Assembly: GCA_028288705.1 (NCBI GenBank)
Contig: JAQBNH010000013.1
Coordinates: 1-64,000, forward strand
DNA from: Ferruginibacter sp.
GTDB lineage: Bacteria > Bacteroidota > Bacteroidia > Chitinophagales > Chitinophagaceae
Length of the DNA: 64,000 nucleotides
Direction of reading: 5' to 3'
The notes beneath the pieces were generated by a model that was not told the origin of the DNA, did no database searches, and saw only the letters and a list, made by a program, of their open reading frames with translations. How positions within the stretch are numbered: the stretch's first letter is position 1; the number at the start of each line of letters is the position of its first letter. The translations under genes and the position numbers were made by a program. Shown one piece after another: positions 9,391 through 19,796 of this stretch.

Positions 9391-10629
9391 TTAACTGATA
9401 CCTTGCTGGAACGTCTGCATTGGCGCAGCTGAAGCTGCATGGGATTGCTGTTCGAGCGATTTTCGAATGCCCATTTCAAGGCCGCGTAACTCCGCAAGCC
9501 CTTTGAGCCGGCCGATTCCCGAATAGCCGGGGTTCACTGTCTTCCTCAGGTCATCCAGCATCTGGTGTCCATGATCGGGGCGCATCGTGATACCAGTGCC
9601 ACGTTGCTTCATCAGCAGGATCAGTTCTTTCACAACAGCATACATGTCTACATTTCCTTCGAGGTGATTGGCTTCATAAAAATCGCCTGCCTCGTTGCGT
9701 TCGGTGCTGCGGAGGTGAATAAAATGAATGCGTGGACCGAAAAGGCGGATCATCTGAACAAGATCATTATCAACGCGCACGCCAAACGAACCCGTACAAA
9801 AACATAAACCGTTATGCAACGAGGGCACGGCAGCAAAAATCGCTTCCATATCTTCCGATGAACATACAATCCTTGGCAGGCCCAGGATTGCAAACGGGGG
9901 ATCGTCGGGATGTATAACCATCTTTACCCCGACCTCTTCTGCGACTGGTATAATTTCCTGCAAAAAATAAATCAGGCTTGCGCGTAGCCTGTTCGCATCA
10001 ATGCCACGGTATTTATCTAATGCCTGCTGAAACTTAACGAGTGTGAAGTTTTCCTCACTGCCTGGAAGCCCGGCAATAATATTTTGCTGAAGCTCAAATT
10101 TGTCTTTGTCCGACATCGAGCGAAAACGCTGAAACCCTGATTCCAGCTCGGCTGTAGAATAATCATGCTCGGCACCGGGACGTTTAAGTATATGAACATC
10201 GAAAGCAATAAACGCCGCACGTTCGAATCGTAAAGCCCTACTGCCATCCTCGCAAACGTAAGAAAGATCTGTACGCGTCCAATCCAGGACGGGCATAAAA
10301 TTATAGGTCACAATAAAAATATCACAGGCAGCAAGATTGCGAACCGTCTGTTTATAATTGTCAATGTACTGCTGATAATCACCCGTTCTCGTTTTGATGT
10401 CTTCATGAACCGGCACACTTTCCACCACCTGCCATGCAAGTCCTGCTTTTGCAGTTATATTTTTTCGCAGGATGATTTCTTCAACAGGCCACACTTCTCC
10501 ATTTGGAATATGATGCAATGCCGTAACAACCGCAGTGCATCCCGCCTGCCTGATATCAGCTAAACTCACGGGATCTGCTTCCCCAAACCACCGCATCGTT
10601 TGTATAAATCCTGTCGTATATTGTTTCAT
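9391..10629 (-). CDS. uxuA: Mannonate dehydratase
   Basis: Converts D-mannonate to 2-keto-3-deoxy-D-gluconate in the hexuronate pathway (cytoplasm, metal-dependent). The 412-aa protein has the family N-terminus ([32 protein letters not shown]) and the metal-site stretches [28 protein letters not shown] and MRPDHGHQ, slightly longer than the E. coli enzyme. It is the last clear gene of the leftward PUL operon, 44 bp after the SDR gene that supplies its substrate. Its product is the usual inducer of KdgR-type IclR regulators, which fits the regulator at 28.6 kb. Confidence 0.93.
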   Translation of the reverse strand: MKQYTTGFIQTMRWFGEADPVSLADIRQAGCTAVVTALHHIPNGEVWPVEEIILRKNITAKAGLAWQVVESVPVHEDIKTRTGDYQQYIDNYKQTVRNLAACDIFIVTYNFMPVLDWTRTDLSYVCEDGSRALRFERAAFIAFDVHILKRPGAEHDYSTAELESGFQRFRSMSDKDKFELQQNIIAGLPGSEENFTLVKFQQALDKYRGIDANRLRASLIYFLQEIIPVAEEVGVKMVIHPDDPPFAILGLPRIVCSSEDMEAIFAAVPSLHNGLCFCTGSFGVRVDNDLVQMIRLFGPRIHFIHLRSTERNEAGDFYEANHLEGNVDMYAVVKELILLMKQRGTGITMRPDHGHQMLDDLRKTVNPGYSGIGRLKGLAELRGLEMGIRKSLEQQSHAASAAPMQTFQQGIS

Positions 10630-10673
10630 TCCTGAATTATTATTAGTTAGATCTGCTAGGATTAAAATTGATT

Positions 10674-11501
10674 TTATACACCACTAAAGGAGGTGAAGCC
10701 CCCATCTATAACGATGGTCGTTCCGGTAACGAATTTTGATGCGTCGCTGAGCATCCATATTAAAGCGCCGGATAATTCATCTGGCTGCCCAAAACGTTTG
10801 AACGGCGTGTGTTGCATCACGGATGCGCCTCGTTCAGAATAAGAACCATCTGTGTTTGTCATGAGGGAACGATTTTGTTCTGTAAGAAAGAATCCCGGCA
10901 CCAACGCATTCATTCTCATTTTATCTCCGTGACGTTTTGCCTGTTCTACGGCGAACCACTTTGTATAACTTTCAATGGCCGCTTTGGCCATGCTGTAGCC
11001 CAGGACTTTTGTCAGCGGCAGTTTCGCAGAAACCGAGGAGATATTAACAATGCTGCCGCCTGATTCATTTGCCGCGATTGCCTCACCAAAAACCTGCGTA
11101 GGCAGCAATGTTCCAAAAAGGTTGAGATCCATCACCTCCTTCATCGACTGCATATTCAAATCAAAAATATCCTGACTTGGTTGTACAACAGCGCCCGGTA
11201 AATTTCCCCCGGCCGCGTTTACAAGTCCGTCGATTTTTCCGTAGCAGGAAATAATTTTTTCTTTGGCCTTTAACAACGCGCCTTCATCTAACACATCAGC
11301 TAAAACAGCAATGGCCTCACCACCGTTCGCAACAATTTCCTCCACCCTTTCGTTGGCTCGTTTCCCGTTACGCCCCAACACCGCGACCTGAGCACCTGCA
11401 GCCGTCACTGCCATGCAAAATGAAGCGCCCAGAATACCTGTTGCCCCCGTGATTACGATGGTTTTGCCTGTTAAAGAAAATCGGTCTGTTGCTGTGGACA
11501 T
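10674..11501 (-). CDS. SDR-family oxidoreductase, probable D-mannonate oxidoreductase (fructuronate reductase)
   Basis: Short-chain dehydrogenase of 275 aa. It has the cofactor motif [10 protein letters not shown] near residue 19, NAAGG near 95, a catalytic Ser in NISSVS and YSMAKAA (Tyr/Lys pair). The C-terminal [16 protein letters not shown] is typical of the branch annotated as D-mannonate or gluconate 5-dehydrogenase in Bacteroidota. Position between GH3 (5-bp gap) and uxuA strongly suggests that it reduces fructuronate to mannonate, replacing the unrelated UxuB. The exact substrate is inferred from context. Confidence 0.8.
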   Translation of the reverse strand: MSTATDRFSLTGKTIVITGATGILGASFCMAVTAAGAQVAVLGRNGKRANERVEEIVANGGEAIAVLADVLDEGALLKAKEKIISCYGKIDGLVNAAGGNLPGAVVQPSQDIFDLNMQSMKEVMDLNLFGTLLPTQVFGEAIAANESGGSIVNISSVSAKLPLTKVLGYSMAKAAIESYTKWFAVEQAKRHGDKMRMNALVPGFFLTEQNRSLMTNTDGSYSERGASVMQHTPFKRFGQPDELSGALIWMLSDASKFVTGTTIVIDGGFTSFSGV

Positions 11502-11506
11502 TGTAA

Positions 11507-13750
11507 TTATTTATTCGCTGTAAGATTAATTTTCGTTGAAAGCAGGATATTGTCTGACGATGTCCCGATCATAATTTCAAATTCACCGGGTTCTGCCACC
11601 CATTCCAATTGCTGATTGTAAAAAGAAAGTTTTTCCCGATCGACCGTAAAATCAACAGCCCTGCTTTCGCCCGGAGCTAACATTATTTTTTTAAAATCCT
11701 TTAACTCCTTAACCGGTCGTACCACCGAGGATACAAGATCACGGAGATACAACTGTACTACTTCTTCACCTGCCCGCTTACTGGTATTTGTCAGGGTAAA
11801 ACTCAGTACGATCTTACCGTTTTTTGAAAGATCAGTATTGCTTAGCTTCAAATCTGAGTAAGAAAAATTGCTGTAGCTCAAGCCGTAACCAAATGCATAT
11901 AGCGGTGTATTGGGCGCGTCAATATAGGCAGATTTATAAATGATATTTTTGGGATTTGTCACAGGCCTGCCGGTATTGTTATGATTGTAATAAACAGGAA
12001 TCTGGCCGGTGTTTCTTGGAAAACTGATCGGTAACTTGCCGGAAGGATTGTAGTCTCCGAACAACACATCCGCGATTGCATTTCCCCCTTCGGTACCCGG
12101 GAACCAGGCGTAAACAATTGCATCTGCGCTATCAGCCAATTCGTTTATCGTTAAGGGCCTTCCCGCCAGAACTACCGCCACAACCGGTTTCCCGGTCGCC
12201 TTCATGGCGCGGAATAATGCCATTTGTTGCCCTGGGATATCAATAGAAGTTCGTGACTTCGCTTCACCACTCATATCCCAGCTCTCCCCGATCGCCAGTA
12301 CAATTACATCAGCCTCTTTCGCTGCAGCAAGCGCGTCATTAAAACCAGTCACAGCATTTCCAGCAATATCAGTTCCTTTTGCATACAAAGGTCCAGTACC
12401 GATTTTGTTACGGATGCCTTCAAATATCGTTACCACATTATTGCTATCGGTTTTTACGATCCAGCCTCCTTCAAGGTCGCGGGTGGCTTTTCCTAACGGA
12501 CCGATCAACGCAATTTTCTGACCGGATTTTTGCAATGGTAAAATTGAACTTCCGGTTACTGACTTACCATTTTTAAGCAACACCAATGTTTTACGGGCCA
12601 TATTCCTGGCTTCTACCCGGGACTGCGGATCGTTCAAAACGCTGAGCTCACGCGTCGTGTCGGAAAATTTATATGGATCTGAAAACAAGCCCAGTTCGAA
12701 CTTCTTATACAAAATTCTTTTCACCGCATCATTGATCAACGTCACGGCAACTTTGCCGTCTTTCACCAATTGCACAAGACTTCCTTTGTAAGCACGGCTT
12801 TCCATATCCATATCTGACCCGGCAGTTATTGCTTTAAACGCAGCGTCAGACTGGTCTTTCGCAAAACCCTGAGGTAACATTTCGCCGATTGAACCCCAGT
12901 CGCTAACTACAAAGCCGCGATAATTCCATTTGCCTTTCAAAATATCTCTTTGCAAATATTTATTGCCTGTGGCTGGAATTCCGTTTAATGTATTAAACGA
13001 ATTCATAAATGTTGCCACGCCGGCATCAGCAGCAGCTTTAAATGGCGGGAGATAAGTTTCCCACAGCATTTGATCACTCATGTCAACTGCATTGTAATCC
13101 CGCCCGGCGATCGCTGCACCATAAGCCGCAAAGTGCTTCGCGCACGCCATGATCGCATCTGTGCCTCCTAATTTGTTGGTTTGAAAACCAAGCACGCGTG
13201 CTCTTGCAATCAATGAACCGAGATAAGTATCTTCACCGGCACCTTCCATAACCCTTCCCCAACGCGGATCACGGGCAATATCCACCATCGGCGCAAATGT
13301 CCAGTGAATACCTGAAGCTGATGCTTCCCTGGCTGCAATACGGGCAGATAAGCCGATCGCATCCAAATCCCATGACGCAGCTTCGGCCAGCGGAACGGGA
13401 AAGATGGTTTTGTATCCATGGATTACATCCAGACTAAACAGCAACGGAATTTTCAACCGCGATTGCAATGCAGCTTCCTGTATCTCGCGCGTTTCCCTTG
13501 CACCCTTTACATTGAGCATCGATCCAACCAAACCAGCGCGGATGTCCTTGATTTTGTTGGTATTTTTATCACTTCCCGGCCCGGTTAATTCGCGGCCGGT
13601 ATATTGATTGAGCTGCCCGACCTTTTCCTCCAGCGTCATCAGTTGTAAAAGGGAATCAACCTGCTGGCTGATGGATTTTTTTTGTGCGTTCGTGGTTAGC
13701 CCGATCAGCAAAAAACCGGAAGCGACAAATATCTTATGTAAAAATCCCAT
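11507..13750 (-). CDS. bglX: Glycoside hydrolase family 3 beta-glucosidase/beta-xylosidase (BglX-like)
   Basis: Exported 747-aa GH3 enzyme with signal peptide (FLLIGLTTNAQ). The N-terminal barrel holds the substrate-binding KHFAAYG (205-211) and the nucleophile Asp284 in VVSDWGS. The second alpha/beta sandwich domain has ALIGPLG and LAIGESWDMSGEA. A C-terminal fibronectin III-like domain (about 640-740) has the usual VVQLYLRD motif. Length matches periplasmic BglX. Within this PUL the likely job is removing terminal beta-linked glucose or xylose from oligosaccharides in the periplasm. Gaps to neighbours are 5 and 6 bp, so it belongs to the operon. Confidence 0.92.
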   Translation of the reverse strand: MGFLHKIFVASGFLLIGLTTNAQKKSISQQVDSLLQLMTLEEKVGQLNQYTGRELTGPGSDKNTNKIKDIRAGLVGSMLNVKGARETREIQEAALQSRLKIPLLFSLDVIHGYKTIFPVPLAEAASWDLDAIGLSARIAAREASASGIHWTFAPMVDIARDPRWGRVMEGAGEDTYLGSLIARARVLGFQTNKLGGTDAIMACAKHFAAYGAAIAGRDYNAVDMSDQMLWETYLPPFKAAADAGVATFMNSFNTLNGIPATGNKYLQRDILKGKWNYRGFVVSDWGSIGEMLPQGFAKDQSDAAFKAITAGSDMDMESRAYKGSLVQLVKDGKVAVTLINDAVKRILYKKFELGLFSDPYKFSDTTRELSVLNDPQSRVEARNMARKTLVLLKNGKSVTGSSILPLQKSGQKIALIGPLGKATRDLEGGWIVKTDSNNVVTIFEGIRNKIGTGPLYAKGTDIAGNAVTGFNDALAAAKEADVIVLAIGESWDMSGEAKSRTSIDIPGQQMALFRAMKATGKPVVAVVLAGRPLTINELADSADAIVYAWFPGTEGGNAIADVLFGDYNPSGKLPISFPRNTGQIPVYYNHNNTGRPVTNPKNIIYKSAYIDAPNTPLYAFGYGLSYSNFSYSDLKLSNTDLSKNGKIVLSFTLTNTSKRAGEEVVQLYLRDLVSSVVRPVKELKDFKKIMLAPGESRAVDFTVDREKLSFYNQQLEWVAEPGEFEIMIGTSSDNILLSTKINLTANK

Positions 13751-13756
13751 AGCTAA

Positions 13757-15220
13757 TTATTTACCGGATTTATTCCGCTTATCAAAGAAATCGGTGAGGT
13801 AATAAACATTATTGTTTAGTTCTTTCATTTTATCTGTAAGTCCTTCATAGAGGTCATACCCTAGCGTGACAATACCTTTGTTGGCATCGCGATTGGAAGG
13901 ATCGGTCTTCATGTTCGTCGGATCATTATCCTGGTATTTGAACCAGTGAAATCCGACACAGTTTTTTGACTCCAGTAAGGCCAGTGCGAAGTTTTGGTAA
14001 AATAATCCACGGTCTTGTTGGGTACGAACAATCCAACCCGCACCGGAGTAGTTAGGCATTCTGCTATCCTCTCCTTTAGTGTACCATTCGGTAATGATGA
14101 ACGGCTTTCCAGACCAGGATTCCCAGTTAACGACATCTTCGTTTAACGGTGTCCATTCCCGGTAATAATTTACCGCAACTACATCAACATATTTACCGGC
14201 AGCCTGAAACACTTCAGGGATCTTTTTCTCATACGAGTGAAAGCGGCTGCCAAGGTATAAATGATTGGGATCATATTTTTTTATTGCTTTCGAAACAACT
14301 GAATAATATTTCTCCGCCATCACGCCAAGGAACGCATTGCGCTCTTTATCCGTAATATCTTTTACCCCAACCTTTCGCTCCTGCAACCATTTATCCGCAG
14401 CAATAAAACCGGGGTCAAGAGTATCTTTTTTTGCCAGATAACGGTCCAGCGATAAGCGCTGGAATGGCATTTCATTATCAGAAAAATAACCAAATAGATT
14501 TTTGTCGTTTTTTGTAAGCGCCAGTTGTTTCGCATATTCATCACAAAAGGTTTCAAACTCAGGGTCAAAAACAAAAATCGTATTATCGGGATAACCGGTA
14601 TGCCCGGATGCCTGGTAAGTGCCGCCACGCTTCTTCCCGTAATCGCTCATAAAACCTTTTATGATCGTATAAGAAAACGGCTGTTTTTCCTGGCTTTTTA
14701 ACTGTTGAAACAAAGCGTTATCCGACCATGCGCCGAGTGCATTAAATCCAAGATCAGCCATCAGGTGTTTTGTATTATCCGCCCAATGATTTTTGTCGGA
14801 AAATTTTTTAACCATCAGTCCTGTACTGCTGTCCGTGGCGCCCGTACTCACATTATTGAGCCCGATATTTATCATTGCATAACCATCAGGGTCAATGATC
14901 CACCAGCGTTGCCCAATTTTCTCAGCACGGAAGAAACCGGTAGCGTTAACACGAATATCTTTTCGGGCGCCGTATTGATCGGTCTTGATTTTTTTCCCCT
15001 TAGTAAAGCCATCCAATGTTTGCACAGACCTGGTAGCATACCACTTCCATTCCCCGTAGGTTTTCTTTTCGCTGTTAGGCACCATTGATTCAACCTTCAG
15101 CGAATATTCATTACGTGGTTGCGCAACGGCTGTTTTTGACAACAAGCACAACATTGCCGATAGTCCCGATAGCAATAAAAGGCGGGAGCTGCTATTTAAA
15201 TTTAATCTGCATATCATCAT
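13757..15220 (-). CDS. Clan GH-A glycoside hydrolase, agarase/GH50-like
   Basis: Exported 487-aa protein (signal peptide ending near KTAVAQ). It looks like a TIM-barrel retaining glycosidase. WWIIDPDGYAMINIGLN resembles the beta-agarase-type N-terminal region, FGYFSDNEMPF supplies the likely acid/base Glu, and PFIITEWYTKGE supplies the likely nucleophile Glu; VDVVAVNYYREW precedes it. Bacteroidota relatives are often annotated agarase, but nothing else here points to agar, so the substrate is open. It could cleave a uronic-acid-containing linkage. Its start overlaps the end of the GH2 gene by 29 bp, indicating translational coupling. Confidence 0.65.
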   Translation of the reverse strand: MMICRLNLNSSSRLLLLSGLSAMLCLLSKTAVAQPRNEYSLKVESMVPNSEKKTYGEWKWYATRSVQTLDGFTKGKKIKTDQYGARKDIRVNATGFFRAEKIGQRWWIIDPDGYAMINIGLNNVSTGATDSSTGLMVKKFSDKNHWADNTKHLMADLGFNALGAWSDNALFQQLKSQEKQPFSYTIIKGFMSDYGKKRGGTYQASGHTGYPDNTIFVFDPEFETFCDEYAKQLALTKNDKNLFGYFSDNEMPFQRLSLDRYLAKKDTLDPGFIAADKWLQERKVGVKDITDKERNAFLGVMAEKYYSVVSKAIKKYDPNHLYLGSRFHSYEKKIPEVFQAAGKYVDVVAVNYYREWTPLNEDVVNWESWSGKPFIITEWYTKGEDSRMPNYSGAGWIVRTQQDRGLFYQNFALALLESKNCVGFHWFKYQDNDPTNMKTDPSNRDANKGIVTLGYDLYEGLTDKMKELNNNVYYLTDFFDKRNKSGK

Positions 15221-17024
15221 AAAATGCTTTCAGTGCAAAAAAGGCTTTTTTCTTTTTTCCTGTTTCAGATATCAATCCTTTACGGTTCCAATAATCCTGG
15301 TAGTATGGATGCGGCCTGCGAGGAGAGCGGAAATCAGTAAGGATCCATGGCGTCATTCCACGAAGCCCGGTGATCGCAGACAACATTTTAAATTGATTTT
15401 TATATAAAAGTTCCTGGTATTCTTCACTCCAGCGGGTTTCAGCATCTGCATGAAAGCCTCCCAGTGCATCAGCTCCAAACTCCGTAATCACAACGGGTTT
15501 ATTAAAGCGGATATCAAATTTATAATTCAGCATATCGGTGGAATTACTAAAATACCAACCTGCGTATTCGTTGAAACTTACGAGGTCTAGTTTATCACCC
15601 AACGGATCTTCGATCACGATGTCTTTATCTTTACGATGCACTTCCAGCGCGGCCGCAACGAGCCTTGTATCATCCAGTGAACGCGCTTTTGCAGCGAGCT
15701 TATTCATAAAAATATTTCGCGGATCGCTGATCGGTGTTTCATTTCCGATCGACCATACAATTACACTGGAGCGATTTTTATCCCGGATCATGAGATCAGA
15801 TAATTGTTGCTCGGCATTCTGGTACGTTTCTGTGTTGAGCCAGGAAATCGTCCAGTAGACCGGAACCTCCGCCCAAACCAATAAACCCATTTCATCTGCC
15901 AGCCTGACCATTTCTTCGCTATGCGGGTAATGAGCGAGACGAACATAATTACAATTCAGCTCTTTGGCCCATTGCAACATCATGCGCATATCGCCCTGGC
16001 CGCGCAATCTCCCGGGGATCAACGGATTTTCATCATGCAAAGAAATGCCGCGGAGGAAAATGGATTTTCCATTGAGCAGAATATCCTGGCCTTTTGTTTC
16101 AATTGTACGAAAGCCAATTCGGTCAATAACTTTATCTGTTGATCCTGAGATTTCAACATGATAGAGTTTTGGATTTTCAGGTGACCAGTAGCTGATCTTT
16201 TTTACCGGGATAGAAATAAATGCACGACCCGAAGCATCAGTCGTAAATTTCTGATTGATACCCGCTTCAGGAATATTCACCGTAACCTGCTGGCCTAACT
16301 CCGTTCCCGCCAATTGCACAAACCCTTCCAGCCTGTTCATATTTCCTTTCGCCAGCTGAATTTTATAATCAGCAATGTAAGTGACCGGAACCTCTGCCAA
16401 CATTACATCGCGGGTGATCCCGCCGTAATTCCACCAATCTGTATTCACTGTGGGAATATCATCCTGGTGACGCGTGTTATCCGCTTTCACCACAACAAAG
16501 TTTTCCCCCGCTTTCAATTTCCCCGTCACGTCAAACTGGAACGGCGTAAAGCCTCCTTTATGCATGCCCAGTTTTTTTCCATTGAGATAAACATGCGCTT
16601 CATAATTTACGGCCCCGAAATAAAGAAAGTATTTCTTGTCGGTTTTCGGATCGGCATTGAATTTTTGACGAAACCAAACCGTTCCTTCATATACTTCCAG
16701 CTTTGTGGATTGAGAATTCCAATCGCCGGGTACGTTCATATTTTGCGACAAGTCGAAACTGTATTCCACGAGGTCTGTTTTATTGTCGGGCTTCTTATCA
16801 TCATAAAAACCACCTTTGCCGGAAGGCGTTTGATCAAATGGCTGGTGCCGGTAATTATAATACCCCAGCTCATATGGATCGACGATGTAATTCCAACGCC
16901 CATCGAGACTGAGATTTGTTCTGCCGTAAATATTCTGGATAAGGGTTGTTTGTCCAAATGCAGTGCCGGCAAAGGCCAGGAGCAGGCAAGCCAGTAAAAT
17001 ATTTACGCTAAAATTTCTCTTCAT
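15192..17024 (-). CDS. Glycoside hydrolase family 2, beta-glucuronidase-like
   Basis: Exported enzyme of 610 aa from ATG 17024 (an upstream in-frame start at 17066 lies before the signal peptide MKRNFSVNILLACLLLAFAG). The GH2 sandwich domain includes GDWNSQ and YLNGKKLGMHKGGFTPF; the catalytic barrel carries acid/base Glu about 429 in VWSIGNE and nucleophile Glu about 515 in VITEFGAD. The C-terminal MTPWILTDFRSPRRPHPYY is characteristic of beta-glucuronidases rather than beta-galactosidases. Released glucuronate would feed the downstream SDR and UxuA. Gap to GH10 is 25 bp, same operon. Confidence 0.85.
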   Translation of the reverse strand: MKRNFSVNILLACLLLAFAGTAFGQTTLIQNIYGRTNLSLDGRWNYIVDPYELGYYNYRHQPFDQTPSGKGGFYDDKKPDNKTDLVEYSFDLSQNMNVPGDWNSQSTKLEVYEGTVWFRQKFNADPKTDKKYFLYFGAVNYEAHVYLNGKKLGMHKGGFTPFQFDVTGKLKAGENFVVVKADNTRHQDDIPTVNTDWWNYGGITRDVMLAEVPVTYIADYKIQLAKGNMNRLEGFVQLAGTELGQQVTVNIPEAGINQKFTTDASGRAFISIPVKKISYWSPENPKLYHVEISGSTDKVIDRIGFRTIETKGQDILLNGKSIFLRGISLHDENPLIPGRLRGQGDMRMMLQWAKELNCNYVRLAHYPHSEEMVRLADEMGLLVWAEVPVYWTISWLNTETYQNAEQQLSDLMIRDKNRSSVIVWSIGNETPISDPRNIFMNKLAAKARSLDDTRLVAAALEVHRKDKDIVIEDPLGDKLDLVSFNEYAGWYFSNSTDMLNYKFDIRFNKPVVITEFGADALGGFHADAETRWSEEYQELLYKNQFKMLSAITGLRGMTPWILTDFRSPRRPHPYYQDYWNRKGLISETGKKKKAFFALKAFYDDMQIKFK

Positions 17025-17049
17025 GTATTGAATTTTAATCTTTTTTAAT

Positions 17050-18105
17050 TTAATTCGCACCTTCAATCATGGCTTTATAAGCCGGCTTTCTTAAATAATT
17101 CCCATCAAATAACAGTGGCCAGTCCGGGCGGTTGTACTGCCCGGGAATCCATGAATCTGCATCACTGACATTCCACGTTGTTATCCCGAATTTTTGTGCA
17201 GAGGGAATAGCATTGTACGTTTTCACAATAAACAAATATTTCGCGGCTTGTTGTGCAAGAAGGGAAGAAGTTAATGTGAGGCTGACGTTGTTGTCCGGGT
17301 TTAATGCAACGTCCAGTTCAGAAATATGAACTTTAAGCCCGGAGGACGCGGCACTGTTGATAGCTGCCGAAATATTGGCGTCTGTTTGATTGTACCTTGT
17401 ATGCATCTGCATCCCGATACCGTTCACGGGAATACCACGTGCAACCAAAGAATTCAATAATGATAGTATCGCAGTGCGTTTAACAGCACTGTATTCGTTT
17501 CCATAATCGTTGTAAAATAACAAAGCATCAGGATCGGCTTGTTTCGCATATTGAAAACAACGTGCGATGTAATCATTACCCAATTTCTGTCGCCAGATGC
17601 TGTTTCTTAATGTGCCATCGTCTTCGAAGGCCTCATTTACCACATCCCACGACGCCACTTTTCCTTTAAAATGGGTAACCACAGTTTGTATATGGGTCTT
17701 AAGCAGGTTTTCCCATGCGCTGGAATCACCGATAAATCCTGTTACCCAGGCAGGTAATGATTGGTGCCAGACCAGGTTATGCCCGTGCACGCGTTTATTA
17801 TTGATTTGCGCAAAACTTACCAGGTAATCTGCGTTCGACCAGGTGAAACTGTTTTCCGTAGGATGGAGCGCTGCAAATTTCATTGCATTTTCTGCTGTGA
17901 TGCTATTGAATTCCTTTTTTACAACGGCGTTGTATGTTGGATTGGATTGCATCAGGTTTACATTAATTGCTGCGCCCACCGGGAACGGCATTTTTGTAAA
18001 CAAGATCGTATCCGCTGCCGGCGATGCGGGGATGGGATTGACAGACTCTTTCTTCCCGCATGAAAGCAGGGACGCAAGGAAAATAAAGACGATATTGACT
18101 CGCAT
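17050..18105 (-). CDS. Glycoside hydrolase family 10 endo-1,4-beta-xylanase lipoprotein
   Basis: GH10 enzyme of 351 aa from ATG 18105 (alternative 18117). A lipoprotein signal ends in ASLLSC with Cys16 as the lipidated residue, so the enzyme is probably membrane anchored, perhaps at the cell surface. The family markers are complete: KFAALHPTEN, HGHNLVWHQSLPAW, acid/base Glu158 in WDVVNEAF and nucleophile Glu262 in HISELDVALN. It makes xylo-oligosaccharides from xylan backbones and gives the main clue to the PUL substrate. It follows the second SusD by 20 bp. Confidence 0.95.
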   Translation of the reverse strand: MRVNIVFIFLASLLSCGKKESVNPIPASPAADTILFTKMPFPVGAAINVNLMQSNPTYNAVVKKEFNSITAENAMKFAALHPTENSFTWSNADYLVSFAQINNKRVHGHNLVWHQSLPAWVTGFIGDSSAWENLLKTHIQTVVTHFKGKVASWDVVNEAFEDDGTLRNSIWRQKLGNDYIARCFQYAKQADPDALLFYNDYGNEYSAVKRTAILSLLNSLVARGIPVNGIGMQMHTRYNQTDANISAAINSAASSGLKVHISELDVALNPDNNVSLTLTSSLLAQQAAKYLFIVKTYNAIPSAQKFGITTWNVSDADSWIPGQYNRPDWPLLFDGNYLRKPAYKAMIEGAN

Positions 18106-18125
18106 GATCAGGTACATTAAATATT

Positions 18126-19778
18126 TTAATAGCCTGTGTTTTGAATTAATGCAGGCTGACGGTTTATATCACTTTGTGAAAAAGGAAACAGGTAATTTTT
18201 TGCACTGAATACGCGATTCTCCACCTGGAAACGGTTATAGGTAAGTACATTGTTCACTTTCGTGATCTGCATTCCTGTCACGGGACGATTAAGGTATAGT
18301 TCGCCCTGGTTCCAGCGTCGTACATCAAAAAAGCGATGTCCTTCAAAACACAATTCGATCCGGCGCTCATTTTTTATGCGTTCGCGCATCAGGTCTTTGG
18401 TTAATCCGGCAGGTAATGCAGGCATGGCAACGCCAACGCGTGCACGAACCTGGTTCACATATTTGTAAACGTCGGCAACCGGCCCTGAAACTTCATTAAG
18501 TGCTTCTGCGTAATTCAAAAGTATTTCTGCGTAGCGAAAAACGACCCATGGCCGCCTGGCCTGTGTATTTGTTGGCTGGTTCCAGGTAGCTGCCTCACTT
18601 AAAAATTTGCGCATGTAATAACCCGTGCGTGTAGCGTTCACATTTTTATTCAGGCCGTCTGCACCACCGACAAATGTTTCCACCGCACGGTTTTTAAAGA
18701 GGCGGGTATTGTAGTTAACTGTGAGCGCAAAACGCGGATCGCGCAGGTTGTAAGGGTTTGCGGCATTGTAACCAGACGTTGGATCTGTAATGGTTTTGCC
18801 ATTCGTCATTTCAAATGCATCTACCAATTCCTGTGTCGGATCTGTACGGCCTTTTGCACCGTCAAAACTAATGGGCGCATTGTTAATCTCGATATCATTA
18901 CGGTTAAGCGCCTGTGTGGCGAAGATCACTTCATTGTTATACTGGGCTGCACCGAAATTAAAAATATTCGTGTATGGTGTAACAAGACTATGTTTATTGG
19001 AATCAATCAAAGCCTTTGCTACATTGGCTGCAGCCTGCCACTTGCCAGCATCATTACCCGGGTTAAAATAAGGACTGGCCGCATACAGCAACATCCTGGA
19101 TTTTAACGCAAGCCCCGCCGTTTTAGTTGCTCGTCCGCGGTTAGCTGTGCTCCAGGATTGCGTCCAGGTTGGTAATAATGCAATCGCAGAATCACAATCG
19201 TTAACGATCTGGTCTACACATTCCTGGTAAGTATTTTTGGGCAGGTTCAGGTTTTCTTCACGATCGAAAACCCTCGTTGCCAATGTCACTGCACCATATC
19301 TTTTTACGAGTTCAAAATGAAACATCGCCCGAAGAAAAAATGCTTCGCCGCGTAATCGCCTGATATCGTCTTCCAGTGATAAGCCATCCTGAGGAATGAT
19401 CACCGCTGTTGGAACGCGCACAAGAAACAAATTCACTTTACGCAATCCTTCATACATGTTGCTGTACACATTGTCGACTGTACGCACCGCACTCCAGGTG
19501 CCATTATTAAAAGTGTTGATGGAAGAGTTTTGATTTGAATTCACTGCTTCATCAGAACCGGAAGCCAGCATCGCACCATCGCCATCCAGGTCGTAGCCCG
19601 AAGGAATGGTAAAATATGCATTGTTTAAATAACCACGTGCATAGCTGTCATTGCCCCACACCTGCTCTTCGGTGATCGGCCCTTCAGTGGTATCACCATT
19701 TTTTAAAAAGTCTTTCTTACATGCACTGAGTAAAACAGGCACCAAAATTATCAACAGGGATTTATTGAAATTTTTCAT
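18126..19778 (-). CDS. SusD/RagB-family glycan-binding lipoprotein (pair 2)
   Basis: Cell-surface glycan-binding lipoprotein of 550 aa that forms a lid on the adjacent SusC-type transporter. Lipobox LLSAC at the N-terminus. The N-terminal SusD-like region (RRLRGEAFFLRAMFHFELVKRYG) and C-terminal RagB region (RYAEILLNYAEALNE, RIKNERRIELCFEGHRFFDVRRW) are both complete. Translated right after its SusC partner with an 18-bp gap and followed by the GH10 gene. Ligand is presumably a xylan-type oligosaccharide, by context. Confidence 0.95.
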   Translation of the reverse strand: MKNFNKSLLIILVPVLLSACKKDFLKNGDTTEGPITEEQVWGNDSYARGYLNNAYFTIPSGYDLDGDGAMLASGSDEAVNSNQNSSINTFNNGTWSAVRTVDNVYSNMYEGLRKVNLFLVRVPTAVIIPQDGLSLEDDIRRLRGEAFFLRAMFHFELVKRYGAVTLATRVFDREENLNLPKNTYQECVDQIVNDCDSAIALLPTWTQSWSTANRGRATKTAGLALKSRMLLYAASPYFNPGNDAGKWQAAANVAKALIDSNKHSLVTPYTNIFNFGAAQYNNEVIFATQALNRNDIEINNAPISFDGAKGRTDPTQELVDAFEMTNGKTITDPTSGYNAANPYNLRDPRFALTVNYNTRLFKNRAVETFVGGADGLNKNVNATRTGYYMRKFLSEAATWNQPTNTQARRPWVVFRYAEILLNYAEALNEVSGPVADVYKYVNQVRARVGVAMPALPAGLTKDLMRERIKNERRIELCFEGHRFFDVRRWNQGELYLNRPVTGMQITKVNNVLTYNRFQVENRVFSAKNYLFPFSQSDINRQPALIQNTGY

Positions 19779-19796
19779 ATAAATGCTTTGAGGCTT

